The notes under the pieces: generated by a model | What the model saw: only the letters and a program-made list of their open reading frames with translations | Database searches by the model: none | Told to the model about the DNA's origin: nothing | Program-made: the position numbers and the translations under genes | Assembly (NCBI RefSeq): GCF_001613465.1 | Contig: NZ_BDCK01000023.1 | Coordinates: forward strand, 62,001-126,000 | Origin: Nocardia niwae NBRC 108934 = DSM 45340 | GTDB lineage: Bacteria > Actinomycetota > Actinomycetes > Mycobacteriales > Mycobacteriaceae | DNA length: 64,000 nucleotides | Direction of reading: 5' to 3' | Shown here: piece by piece, positions 25,493-33,770 of the stretch | Layout of the letters: every line of letters begins with the position of its first letter | Numbering within the stretch: position 1 is the stretch's first letter

Positions 25493-26751
25493 CCACGCCA
25501 CATTTCCCGCCGTCCACCTCCGCGAACGGGTGCCCCGTCCGGCACGGTTCGCCGATCGACACCAGCGGCCCGCGCTACTCGTTGTACTCGCAGGAATACG
25601 CCGAGGATCCGCACCAGGCCTACCGTGAAATGCGCCGCCGGTACGGCTCGCTCGTCCCGGTCGAGTTGTCGCCGGGGGTGCCCGCCACCTTGGTGATCGG
25701 CTACCACACCGCGCTGCGTATCTTGAACGACCCCGACCATTTCCCGGCCGATCCGCGTACCTGGCAGAAGGACATCCCGGGTGAGTGCCCGGTCCTGCCG
25801 ATGCTGGAGTGGCGGAAGAACGCGCTGCGCAGTTCGGGCCTGGAACATCTGCGCTACCGGCAGGCGAACGTGGCGAGCATCGCCGGGGTCGATCTGCACG
25901 CACTGCACGGAACCGTCGAGCAGATCGCCGTTCCGCTGATCAACGCCTTCTGCGAGGACGGTGCGGCGGATCTCATCAGCCAGTACGCGTTCCCGCTCAG
26001 CTTCGCGGTGCTCAATGCCATGCTCGGCTGCCCGGCGGATATCGGCCAGCAGGTGGCGACCGGTATGGCCGCCATCTTCGAGGGCGTCAACGCGGACAAA
26101 GGCAACGCGATGCTCTCCGACGCGCTGTTCGAGCTCGTGCAGCTCAAGCGCAAGGAACCCGGCGACGATGTCACCTCCAGGCTGTTGCGGCACGAAGCGG
26201 GGCTCGACGACGTCGAGATGATCCATCAGCTGATCACGCTCTACGGCGCAGGTATCGAACCGATGCAGAACCTGATCGTGAACACGGTGCTGCTGATGCT
26301 CACCGACGAGCGTTTCGCGGGCGACTTCCTCGGCGGCAGCCTCTCGACCCGCGACGCGCTCGACGAGGTGCTGTTCAACGACCCGCCGATGGCGAACTAC
26401 TGCGTCAGCTACCCGAGACAGCCGATCCTCATCGATGATGTGTGGCTACCCGCACACCAGCCGGTGGTGATCAGCATGGCGGGTTGCAACAACGATCCCG
26501 CGATCGGCGTCGGTCAGCGGACCGACAGCCGGGCACACCTGGCGTGGAGCGTGGGGCCGCACGCCTGCCCCGCCCGGTCGGCCGCGTATCTGGTCGTCCA
26601 GGACGCCATCGATCAGATTCTCGACGCCTTGCCCGAGATGAGCCTGGCCGTGCCGGCCGAGCGATTGAGCTGGCGGCCCGGCCCGTTCCACCGCGCTCTG
26701 GTGTCCCTGCCGGTCGTCTTCCCGAAATCCCCTCCGCTGACCGTCTTCTAA
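25489..26751 (+). CDS. Third CYP157-type P450 lacking ExxR
   Basis: 420 residues, TTG start with CTGGAG upstream. Heme Cys360 (VGPHACPARS), K-helix Glu293-Val-Leu-Phe296, I-helix GAGIEPM. Very close to the second copy in its N-terminal half and to cvnE in the SANFC/NYC region. It is followed after 9 bp by a CYP154-like gene, recreating the cvnE-cvnF pair. Confidence 0.87.
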   Translation: MTTPHFPPSTSANGCPVRHGSPIDTSGPRYSLYSQEYAEDPHQAYREMRRRYGSLVPVELSPGVPATLVIGYHTALRILNDPDHFPADPRTWQKDIPGECPVLPMLEWRKNALRSSGLEHLRYRQANVASIAGVDLHALHGTVEQIAVPLINAFCEDGAADLISQYAFPLSFAVLNAMLGCPADIGQQVATGMAAIFEGVNADKGNAMLSDALFELVQLKRKEPGDDVTSRLLRHEAGLDDVEMIHQLITLYGAGIEPMQNLIVNTVLLMLTDERFAGDFLGGSLSTRDALDEVLFNDPPMANYCVSYPRQPILIDDVWLPAHQPVVISMAGCNNDPAIGVGQRTDSRAHLAWSVGPHACPARSAAYLVVQDAIDQILDALPEMSLAVPAERLSWRPGPFHRALVSLPVVFPKSPPLTVF

Positions 26752-26760
26752 GGAGTCCTG

Positions 26761-27990
26761 ATGGACACACAACCTCTAGTCCTCGACCCCGCGGGCGCGG
26801 ACATCCAGGGCGAGTCCGCGCGAATTCGCGCGCGCGGGCCGGTGACCATGGTCGAATTGCCCGGCGGCGTGCGGGCGTGGTCGGTCACCGACGCCGACGT
26901 GCTGAAGCGGTTGCTGGCGGATCCCCGGGTGTCGAAAGATGGCAAGCAGCACTGGCCTGCGCTCATCAACGGGGAGATCCCGCAGGACTGGCCGTTGTTG
27001 CCATGGGTCGCCGTGAACAACATGTTCACCGCGTACGGCGCGGACCATCGACGGCTGCGCAAACTCGTCGCGCCCGCGTTCACCCACCGCCGCACCCAGG
27101 CGATGCGCCCGATGATCGAGCAGATCACCGCGGACCTGCTGACCGAGCTCGCCGCGACGCCCGCGGGCGAAGCGGTGAACCTCAGGGAAGGCTTCGCCTA
27201 CCCGCTGCCGATCCAGGTCATCAGCGCGCTGATGGGCGTTCCGGAAGTCCTGAACGCCGGTTTGCGCACCTGCGTCGACGGCATCTTCGACACGTCGCTC
27301 GGGCCGGAGCAGTCGCAGGCGAACTATCTGGAGATGTACCGGATCCTCGGTGAACTCGTCGCCTACCGGCGGCAGGAGCCCGGCGACGACATGACCAGCC
27401 TGCTGATCTCGCACCGCGACGAGGAGGACGGCTCGCAGCTGACCGAGCAGGAGCTGATCGACACGCTGCTGCTGGTGATCAGCGCCGGGCACGAGACCAC
27501 GGTGAACCTGCTCGATCAGGCCGTCTTCGCGCTGCTGACCCACCCGGACCAGCGCGCCGAGGTGACCGAGGGACGTGCGCCCTGGACGGATGTGATCGAG
27601 GAGGCGCTGCGCTACGAGGCGCCGGTGGCGCATCTGCCGCTGCGCTTCGCCGCCGATGACATCGAGATCGACGGGCTGCGCATCGCCAAGGGCGAGCCGA
27701 TCCTCGCGTCCTACGCCGGGGCCAACCGCGATCCGAAACTGCACGGCGCCACCGCCGACGAGTTCGACGTCCGGCGAGCGACCAAGGAGCACTTGGCCTT
27801 CGGATACGGAGCGCATCACTGCCTCGGCGCGCCCCTGGCCCGGATGGAAGCGGAAATCGCGCTACCCGCGCTGTTCCGCCGCTTCCCGGACCTGCGTTTG
27901 GCGGCCGACCCCGCCGACCTCGGCAGCGTGTCCAGCTTCATCTCCAACGGGCACGCCAGGCTTCCGGTGTACCTGGAGCAAGCGGACTAG
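26761..27990 (+). CDS. Second CYP154-like cytochrome P450
   Basis: 409 residues, the same length as the first CYP154-like protein and colinear with it throughout. AGHETT in the I-helix, ExxR as EALR, and FGYGAHHCLG with Cys354. AAGGAG lies seven bases before the ATG. Conventional and presumably active; paired with the third CYP157-type gene. A bidirectional terminator follows. Confidence 0.88.
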   Translation: MDTQPLVLDPAGADIQGESARIRARGPVTMVELPGGVRAWSVTDADVLKRLLADPRVSKDGKQHWPALINGEIPQDWPLLPWVAVNNMFTAYGADHRRLRKLVAPAFTHRRTQAMRPMIEQITADLLTELAATPAGEAVNLREGFAYPLPIQVISALMGVPEVLNAGLRTCVDGIFDTSLGPEQSQANYLEMYRILGELVAYRRQEPGDDMTSLLISHRDEEDGSQLTEQELIDTLLLVISAGHETTVNLLDQAVFALLTHPDQRAEVTEGRAPWTDVIEEALRYEAPVAHLPLRFAADDIEIDGLRIAKGEPILASYAGANRDPKLHGATADEFDVRRATKEHLAFGYGAHHCLGAPLARMEAEIALPALFRRFPDLRLAADPADLGSVSSFISNGHARLPVYLEQAD

Positions 27991-27997
27991 CGGCGGA

Positions 27998-28023
27998 CCC
28001 GCGCCTCCGGCCGGAGGCGCGGG
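27998..28023. terminator. Bidirectional terminator closing conservon 1
   Basis: Perfect 26-bp palindrome (13-bp arms) in the 34-bp gap between the last P450 and the convergent split-barrel gene. Confidence 0.6.
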
Positions 28024-28024
28024 G

Positions 28025-28972
28025 TCAGCGCAACGCGTCGACGCGGCCGGTCTTGCGGGCTTTCGCGAGACCGCGCCGGGCGAGGAAACCGTTGCCGAGC
28101 AGCAGGATCGTCTTGTTCGGCGGCGCTTTGAACCCGGACGCGGTGTGCGGTGCGTACACCGCCTCGGCGCCGGAGACCTCGAGCCAGCCGGTGTGCTGTC
28201 GCGACTCCAGGCCGATCAGCTGCGACCGATACGCGTGCGCCAGCAGCCCGGCACGGCGCCCGCCTTGCGGCACGACCGACGGCACGGTCAACAGCACACC
28301 GTCCGGGCTCGACCCGGCCACCCGCACCGGGACGACCGCCGGATAGCCGTCGGCCTGCCGGTAGCCGAGCAGGCGATGCGGCAATTTCGCCGCTCGCGCC
28401 GCGGTGCGGGCTACGTCCACCCGTGGGCCGGTGCCCTTCGCGGGAGGCTGCTGCACCGCAGAGGTGGCGGAGGGCATTGCGGCGCCCAGGATTTCGGGTG
28501 CGCCCGCGGCGTCGAGATCCGGCCAGACGACGATGCGGTCGACGGCGACGGTGACGACCACTCGATCGGCGTAGTACGCGCGCAGCCACCGGTCCCAGAA
28601 CACCCCGCGCCGCGGTGCGCCCAGGTAGGGCGCGGACTGGGCGCCGATGCGGTCGAGCACCTCCTGGTCGGGTGTCGGATCGAAACTCGCGGTGCCCTGC
28701 ACCAGCACGAAGCGGGGATTGTCCCGGTTCCCGATGCCGTGCTCACGCGCGTGATACGCCAGCGCCACCTTCGGTTCCCGCTTCATCCGCTCCAGCTTGC
28801 GCCCGAAGCCGAGCGAGGTGGTGAAACCCACCGTGCCCGCCGTCCGGTCGCGCAGCCCGATCGGCGACACCGCCGACACCACCGCGCCGCCCGCGGGCGT
28901 CACATAGGCGGCGGCGCAGGTGAGGTCGCCGCCGAGCACGTCGTCCACGTCGTCCGGCCAGGTGACTGCCAT
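28025..28972 (-). CDS. PPOX-like FMN/F420 split-barrel protein
   Basis: 315 residues. The N-terminal half resembles pyridoxamine-phosphate-oxidase-like barrels (AAAYVTPAGGAVVSAVSPIGLRD, FTTSLGFGRKLERMKREPKVALAYHARE, RFVLVQGTASF). The C-terminal half repeats a weaker barrel (PVRVAGSSPDGVLLTVPSVVPQGGRRAGLLAH). Known relatives use FMN or F420; reaction unknown. Its start is 58 bp from the divergent MFS gene. Two-domain length is longer than typical 140-residue members. Confidence 0.7.
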   Translation of the reverse strand: MAVTWPDDVDDVLGGDLTCAAAYVTPAGGAVVSAVSPIGLRDRTAGTVGFTTSLGFGRKLERMKREPKVALAYHAREHGIGNRDNPRFVLVQGTASFDPTPDQEVLDRIGAQSAPYLGAPRRGVFWDRWLRAYYADRVVVTVAVDRIVVWPDLDAAGAPEILGAAMPSATSAVQQPPAKGTGPRVDVARTAARAAKLPHRLLGYRQADGYPAVVPVRVAGSSPDGVLLTVPSVVPQGGRRAGLLAHAYRSQLIGLESRQHTGWLEVSGAEAVYAPHTASGFKAPPNKTILLLGNGFLARRGLAKARKTGRVDALR

Positions 28973-29030
28973 ACGCGGAGTTTACTGCGGGCACTTGACG
29001 GAGTGGCCGTCCTGGGCCGAGAGTGCGCTG

Positions 29031-30359
29031 ATGGTTTCCACCACCGAGGTGGCCGGCACGACGTTGCGCAAGGTCACGATTCGCCTGGTGCCCTTTCTGG
29101 GCCTGCTGTATTTCGTCAATTACCTGGACCGGGTGAACATCGGGTTCGCCGGGCCCAGCGGCATGAAGACCGACCTCGGTCTCACCGAGACCGCCTTCGG
29201 GTTCGCCTCGGGCATCTTCTTCGTCGGCTACCTGCTGCTCGAGGTGCCGAGCAACCTGGCGCTGCACCGCTTCGGCGCCCGGCGCTGGATCGCCCGCATC
29301 ATGGTCAGCTGGGGCCTGGTGGCCACGGCGATGGCCTTCGTGCCCGACGCCACTGTGCTCTACGTCCTGCGGTTCCTGCTGGGCGTGGTGGAGGCGGGGT
29401 TCTTTCCCGGCATCCTGCTGTATCTGACCTACTGGTTCCCGCAAGCGCAACGGGCGCGGATCGTGGCGTTGTTCATGACCGCGGTGCCCATTTCCACCGC
29501 CCTGGGCGCGACCATGTCGAGCTTGATCATCCAACATGGCGACGGGATCTTCGGGCTCAGCGGATGGCGGTTCATGTTCTTGGTCGAGGGCCTGCCCGCG
29601 ATCGCGCTGGCGGTGGTGACCTGGTTCTACCTGACCGACCGTCCGGAGCGGGCGAGCTGGCTGGATCCGGCCGAACGAGACTGGCTGGCGGGCGAACTCG
29701 CCGCCGAGCAGTCCGCGTTGCGGCGCGCCGACCACTGGACGCTGCGCCGCGCGCTGACCCATCCGCGGGTGCTCGGGCTCGCCCTGGTGTACGGCGGCAT
29801 CGTCTACGGCCTCTACGCGCTGGGCTTCTTCCTGCCGACGATCATCGACGGCTTCCAGCAGCAGTACGGCACCCGGTACTCGGTGGTGCAGCGCGGACTG
29901 ATCAACGCGGTGCCCTACCTCGTCGGGGCGATCGTGATGGTGTGGTGGGGCCGGCACGCCGACCGGACCGGGGAGCGGATATGGCACGTCGCGCTGCCCG
30001 CGCTGCTGGGCGGCCTCGCGATCCCGGTGGCGCTGTACCTCGGCGATCCCTTCGCCGCGATGGTCGCGGTCACCGTGTGCGCGGTGGGCGTGCTCGCGGC
30101 GCTGCCGACGTTCTGGGCCCTGCCCGGCACCTTCTTGTCCGGCGCCGCCGCGGCGGGCGGTATCGCGCTGATCAACTCGATCGGCAACGTGAGCGGTTTC
30201 GTGGCGCCGTACGTCACCGGCGGGTTGACCGACGTGACGGGAAGTCAGCGGGCCGGGCTCTGGGTGGTGGGGCTGTGCATGATCGCCGCCGCCGTGGGCG
30301 TGCTGACGCTGCGCGGGCGCGCAGGCGACGTTCCCGTGCGCCGGAGCGCGGAGCAGTAA
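29031..30359 (+). CDS. MFS transporter, anion:cation symporter (ACS) type
   Basis: 442 residues, 12 membrane segments. The opening LVPFLGLLYFVNYLDRVNIGFAG and the YLLLEVPSNLALHRFGARRWIARIM loop are typical of the ACS family (tartrate, phthalate and other organic anions). EAGFFPGILLYLTYWFP in helix 4/5 also fits. An ATG at 29031 is preferred to the longer open frame because it begins directly before the first helix. Substrate probably a carboxylate, by family only. Confidence 0.85.
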   Translation: MVSTTEVAGTTLRKVTIRLVPFLGLLYFVNYLDRVNIGFAGPSGMKTDLGLTETAFGFASGIFFVGYLLLEVPSNLALHRFGARRWIARIMVSWGLVATAMAFVPDATVLYVLRFLLGVVEAGFFPGILLYLTYWFPQAQRARIVALFMTAVPISTALGATMSSLIIQHGDGIFGLSGWRFMFLVEGLPAIALAVVTWFYLTDRPERASWLDPAERDWLAGELAAEQSALRRADHWTLRRALTHPRVLGLALVYGGIVYGLYALGFFLPTIIDGFQQQYGTRYSVVQRGLINAVPYLVGAIVMVWWGRHADRTGERIWHVALPALLGGLAIPVALYLGDPFAAMVAVTVCAVGVLAALPTFWALPGTFLSGAAAAGGIALINSIGNVSGFVAPYVTGGLTDVTGSQRAGLWVVGLCMIAAAVGVLTLRGRAGDVPVRRSAEQ

Positions 30360-30700
30360 TCCGAGAGCGCCGCTGACCGCTCGATCCGGAGCGCGACCCG
30401 CCGCACCCACCGGACCGAGTCTTCAGCAGAAGGCACTGCTGCGCTCGCAATGTGGCGACCGCCACCATGCGTTTTCAGTGTCGGCGCGGAAGTCCTTGTG
30501 GTGGACTATCATCCACGGGATGTGGACCGGAAACAGCCGGTCTGCAGGGGCCGTCGTACGGGCGCCCCACCCCCGCCGGCGTCGGCGTCTCAGACGACTT
30601 TGCCACCGCGGTTGTAGGGTGAGCGCTGCCCGGTCCGGCATGTTTGCGCGGCGATCGCGCGGGCATCCGGGGAAGACGTCGCATCACGCTGGGAGGACCG
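30360..30700. other. Intergenic region, no gene seen
   Basis: 341 bp between the MFS gene and the flavin-reductase-like gene. No frame has coding character. Presumably carries the promoter of the downstream gene. Confidence 0.4.
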
Positions 30701-31201
30701 ATGGCTACCGAAGACCGGACCGCAGTGTTCGACGCGGTGGTCGCGGCGGCGGACTATCCCGTGCTGCTGGTCACCGTGCAGGCGGATGGCCGGCGCGCCG
30801 GCTGTCTCGTCGGATTCGCGACGCAGGTCAGCATCGAGCCGCGCCGGTTCTTGATCGGGCTGTCGAAGAAGAACCACACCTATCGGATCGCCCAGCGCGC
30901 CGACCGGCTCGCGGTGCATTTGCTCGGCAGCGAACAATTATCGCTGGCGCGGCTTTTCGGCGGGGAGACCGGCGACGACATCGACAAGTTCGTGCACTGC
31001 GACTGGCACTCCGGCCCGAGTGGCATTCCGGTGCTCAGCACGGTGCCCAGTTGGTTCAGCGCCCGCATCCGCGAGCGCTACGACCTCGGAGATCACGTCG
31101 GAATACTGCTGGAGCCAGAGGACGGCGCCGTGCTGCGGCCCACCGCGGAGACACTGCACTACCACTCCGTCGCCGATCTCGTTGCGGGCCATACCGTCTG
31201 A
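30701..31201 (+). CDS. Flavin-reductase-like FMN-binding protein
   Basis: 166 residues. DYPVLLVTVQADGRRAGCLVGFATQVSIEPRRFLIGLSKKNHTYRIA is the typical flavin reductase (RutF/HpaC) barrel, with FMN contacts near the SKKNHT loop. GGGAGG sits four bases before the ATG. Such proteins supply reduced flavin or act alone as reductases; a partner monooxygenase is not adjacent, though an LLM F420 enzyme lies next to it tail-to-tail. Confidence 0.82.
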   Translation: MATEDRTAVFDAVVAAADYPVLLVTVQADGRRAGCLVGFATQVSIEPRRFLIGLSKKNHTYRIAQRADRLAVHLLGSEQLSLARLFGGETGDDIDKFVHCDWHSGPSGIPVLSTVPSWFSARIRERYDLGDHVGILLEPEDGAVLRPTAETLHYHSVADLVAGHTV

Positions 31202-31233
31202 GGAGGTTTCCGGCGCGAACCCAGGCGCGCGTG

Positions 31234-32100
31234 CTACCTCAGTGCGTTCGCAAGATCGAATCGTTCGGCGAAGGTGGACAACTCGTCGCGGGCGCGCTCC
31301 GGGTCGCCGGTGCTCGCGCTCACCACGATGCGCGTGACGCCCTGTGCGGCCAGTCCTTCGACCCGCTCGACCGGCATGTCGATCGATCCCCAGCGGGTGT
31401 ACTCGAACGCTTCGGGGTCCCGGCCCGCCGCGGCCGCCCCAGCGCGCGCGATCTCCAGTTGCGCGGCGCGTTCGGTGGGCCCGAGCAAGCCGCCGGGGAA
31501 GTAGCCGTCACCGCGGGATCCGGCACGACGCGCGGCGGCGCGGCTCGACCCGCCGACGTGAATCGGCAGGGGGCCGCCCGCAGCGGGTTTCGGGTAACTG
31601 CACAGGTTTTCGAACCGGAAGAACTCCCCGTCGAAGCTCACCCCGTCCGCGTCGCCGGACCACAGCAGTCGCAGCACGTCGATGGCCTCGTCGGCGCGGC
31701 GGCCCCGGGTTGCGAACTCGACGCCCACGGCGTGCGCCTCGCCGGGCAGGGTGCCAAGACCTACCGTGAGCAGGCGCATCCGTCCCTTGGACAGCACGTC
31801 GATCGTCGCCAGACGTTTGGCCAGCACCACCGGGTGGTGATAGGGCAGCAGCAGCACCGCGGTGCCGAGCAGGATCCGCTCGGTACCGGCGGCGACGAAG
31901 CTCAGCGCGTCCAGCGGATCGGCGAACGGGACAGTCGGCGTGAACTCCATCGGCCCGACCGCGGCGCCCGGGTACAACGCGACGTGCTCGGGCAGGTAGA
32001 TCGCCTCGAAGCCGCAGCGCTCCGCGTGCTGGGCGTAGCCGATCAGGCGGTCCGGGTCGACGCCGAAGAACGGGGTGCTGTAGCTGACCGCGAATCTCAC
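31234..32100 (-). CDS. LLM-class F420-dependent oxidoreductase
   Basis: 288 residues, luciferase-like TIM barrel. Markers: AERCGFEAIYLPEHVAL near the N-terminus, ILLGTAVLLLPYHHPVVLAKRLATIDVLSKGR, and GLGTLPGEAHAVGVEFATRGRRADEAIDVLRLLW. These match the family that usually uses F420 in actinomycetes. The GTG start overlaps the stop of the upstream MerR gene (GTGA), so the two form an operon. Confidence 0.88.
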   Translation of the reverse strand: MRFAVSYSTPFFGVDPDRLIGYAQHAERCGFEAIYLPEHVALYPGAAVGPMEFTPTVPFADPLDALSFVAAGTERILLGTAVLLLPYHHPVVLAKRLATIDVLSKGRMRLLTVGLGTLPGEAHAVGVEFATRGRRADEAIDVLRLLWSGDADGVSFDGEFFRFENLCSYPKPAAGGPLPIHVGGSSRAAARRAGSRGDGYFPGGLLGPTERAAQLEIARAGAAAAGRDPEAFEYTRWGSIDMPVERVEGLAAQGVTRIVVSASTGDPERARDELSTFAERFDLANALR

Positions 32101-32498
32101 CGCCGCTGCTCCAGCCGGTCGAACTCGCAGGCCGCCGTGATCCGGTCGAATTCGCAGGCGGCCGCGAGCCGTTCGCTCAGCAGTCGGCGGACGTCCGCCA
32201 GCCGTTCCATGTACTCGTCGACCTCGGCCAGCTTGCGCTGCAAGGTGGAGACCGAGTCCGGGCAGACGTCGCCGGAGCCGTTGCCCGCCCGCAGGCAGGC
32301 GACGAAGGGGCGGATGTCGTCGAGGTCGAAGCCCGCACCGAGCAGTTCGCGGATCTTCGCCACGATCAGCACCTCCACGTCGTCGTAGGAGCGGTACCCG
32401 TTGGCGGAGCGGCGGGGCCGCACCAGACCGTGCTCCTCGTAGTACCGCAAGGCGCGCGTGCTGGTGCCGGCCCGCTGCGCGAGTTCGCCGATGCGCAT
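32097..32498 (-). CDS. MerR-family transcriptional regulator
   Basis: 133 residues. MRIGELAQRAGTSTRALRYYEEHGLVRPRRSANGYRSY is the canonical MerR winged HTH, followed by a coiled dimerisation helix. A single Cys41-type metal site is not obvious; two Cys (VACLRAG, DVCPDS) resemble the thiol/redox-type members. The C-terminus carries a duplicated AACEFDR motif. First gene of an operon with the LLM enzyme, probably its regulator. Confidence 0.9.
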   Translation of the reverse strand: MRIGELAQRAGTSTRALRYYEEHGLVRPRRSANGYRSYDDVEVLIVAKIRELLGAGFDLDDIRPFVACLRAGNGSGDVCPDSVSTLQRKLAEVDEYMERLADVRRLLSERLAAACEFDRITAACEFDRLEQRR

Positions 32499-32836
32499 CC
32501 GTCCTCCTTCGCCTCCGTCATCGCCACGCTAAACCTTCTCGTCGGCGTCAAGGCAAACCGCCATCTGCGCCGGATGGCTCTCCGCATCGACCGGGCATGC
32601 TCCGCATGGCCTGGGACGGCAGCACCTGCCCCGACGCGTTCCGCCGCGTCTTCGGGAACGAGAAGATCACCCGGCGGCCGTCGTCGATCCGATGACGGCC
32701 GAGCGGGTGGTTCTGCACAGTACGCAGTCTGTTGCAGTGGGCCCCCACCGGACGCGGCGCGCGACCGGCCAACCGCCTGAGAGCCCGCCGGTGCTTTGAC
32801 GCCGCCGGAACCGGCGACGGTGGTCGCACCTGAGCG
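32499..32836. other. Intergenic region, no confident gene
   Basis: 338 bp between merR and the hydrolase gene. A 29-codon frame (32606-32695, plus strand) starts MAWDGSTCPDAF but is too short and unsupported to call. Confidence 0.4.
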
Positions 32837-33706
32837 CTACCGCGCCGGGCCACGGTCCGGCTTCGGTGCCGTGTGGCGTTCCAGCAGGAACGCCGACATC
32901 GCCTCGGCGACCGCGGCGGGCTGGTCGAGCATGGAAAGGACGTACGCGTTGTCGATTTCGACCAGCCGAGCATTCGGGATGAGGTCGGCAAGCCTGCGGC
33001 CGTGCTCGCGCGGCATCACCTTGCCCGCCGACGACCACAGGATCAGCGCGTCTCCCTGGAAGTTCCGCAGCGCCTCGGTGTGGGCGATCAATTCCGGCTT
33101 GCGGAACCCCGACCTGGTGTAGGCGAGCAGGTCCCGCCGGATCCCGGCATCCCGCAGTCCCGGTTCGGTCCAGCCGTGCACCAGCGCGTCGGGCAGCGGA
33201 CGCCGAGCCATCCACCCGAACAGCAACGGTGAGCGGCGCAGCCACCGGACGCGTAATTGCCGCAGCGCCAGGGAGATCCCGCCCGGCAGCGCGGTGGCGA
33301 CGGTGGCCATCTTGCCCGGCAGGCCGGGCGGGAAGTTGTCGAACGCCTCGCACGGCAGCACGATGAGCCTGCCGACGCGTTCGTCCAGGCCGTAGGCGGT
33401 GAGAAACAGCGCGCCGCCCCAATCGCTGTGCACGAGCGTCACGTCGTGCAGATCCAACGCGCCGAGGAAATCGGCGATCAACTGATTCAGGCCGCGCAGG
33501 CTCAGGTCGACGCCAGGCCGCAGCGGTAGGGGATGGGCGCCGAGGGGAAGGTCCGGCAGCACGTAGCGGAAGCCATCGGGTAGGGCGTCGAGCACCTCGT
33601 CCCACAGCGTGTGGTTCATCAGCAGACCGTGCAGCAGAACGACGGGAGGTCCGTCGCCGCGCTCGACGTAGTGCACCCGGCCTGCCGGAAGTTCGATCAC
33701 AGCCAT
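32837..33706 (-). CDS. Alpha/beta-hydrolase-fold protein, catalytic residues degenerate
   Basis: 289 residues with an HG oxyanion motif (LLHGLLM) and nucleophile elbow HSDWGG (Asp95), as in haloalkane dehalogenases and epoxide hydrolases. The segment that should hold the catalytic His reads IDNAYVLSMLDQP, with Val256 in its place. The usual acid strand reads WSSAGKVMP, without the Asp. So a full triad is not visible and the enzyme may be inactive or work differently. Divergent from a TetR gene with an operator between. Confidence 0.8.
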   Translation of the reverse strand: MAVIELPAGRVHYVERGDGPPVVLLHGLLMNHTLWDEVLDALPDGFRYVLPDLPLGAHPLPLRPGVDLSLRGLNQLIADFLGALDLHDVTLVHSDWGGALFLTAYGLDERVGRLIVLPCEAFDNFPPGLPGKMATVATALPGGISLALRQLRVRWLRRSPLLFGWMARRPLPDALVHGWTEPGLRDAGIRRDLLAYTRSGFRKPELIAHTEALRNFQGDALILWSSAGKVMPREHGRRLADLIPNARLVEIDNAYVLSMLDQPAAVAEAMSAFLLERHTAPKPDRGPAR

Positions 33707-33731
33707 ATCCGCCTCCGATCGAGCGATCGCT

Positions 33732-33749
33732 CTAGAGTATCTGCTCTAG
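33732..33749. promoter_or_regulatory. CTAGAG-N6-CTCTAG inverted repeat, candidate TetR operator
   Basis: Perfect 6-bp arms, 18 bp in total, in the 52-bp divergent region between hydrolase and tetR. A 12-bp palindrome GAGCGATCGCTC sits immediately left (33721-33732). A position and size typical of TetR autoregulation. Confidence 0.6.
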
Positions 33750-33770
33750 TCTGGGAGGGTGACGGAGAGA

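Noticed and set aside
32606..32695. 29-codon frame MAWDGSTCPDAF...
   Set aside because: Short, no convincing ribosome site and no family recognised; the WDGSTCP start recalls small actinomycete peptides but is not enough.
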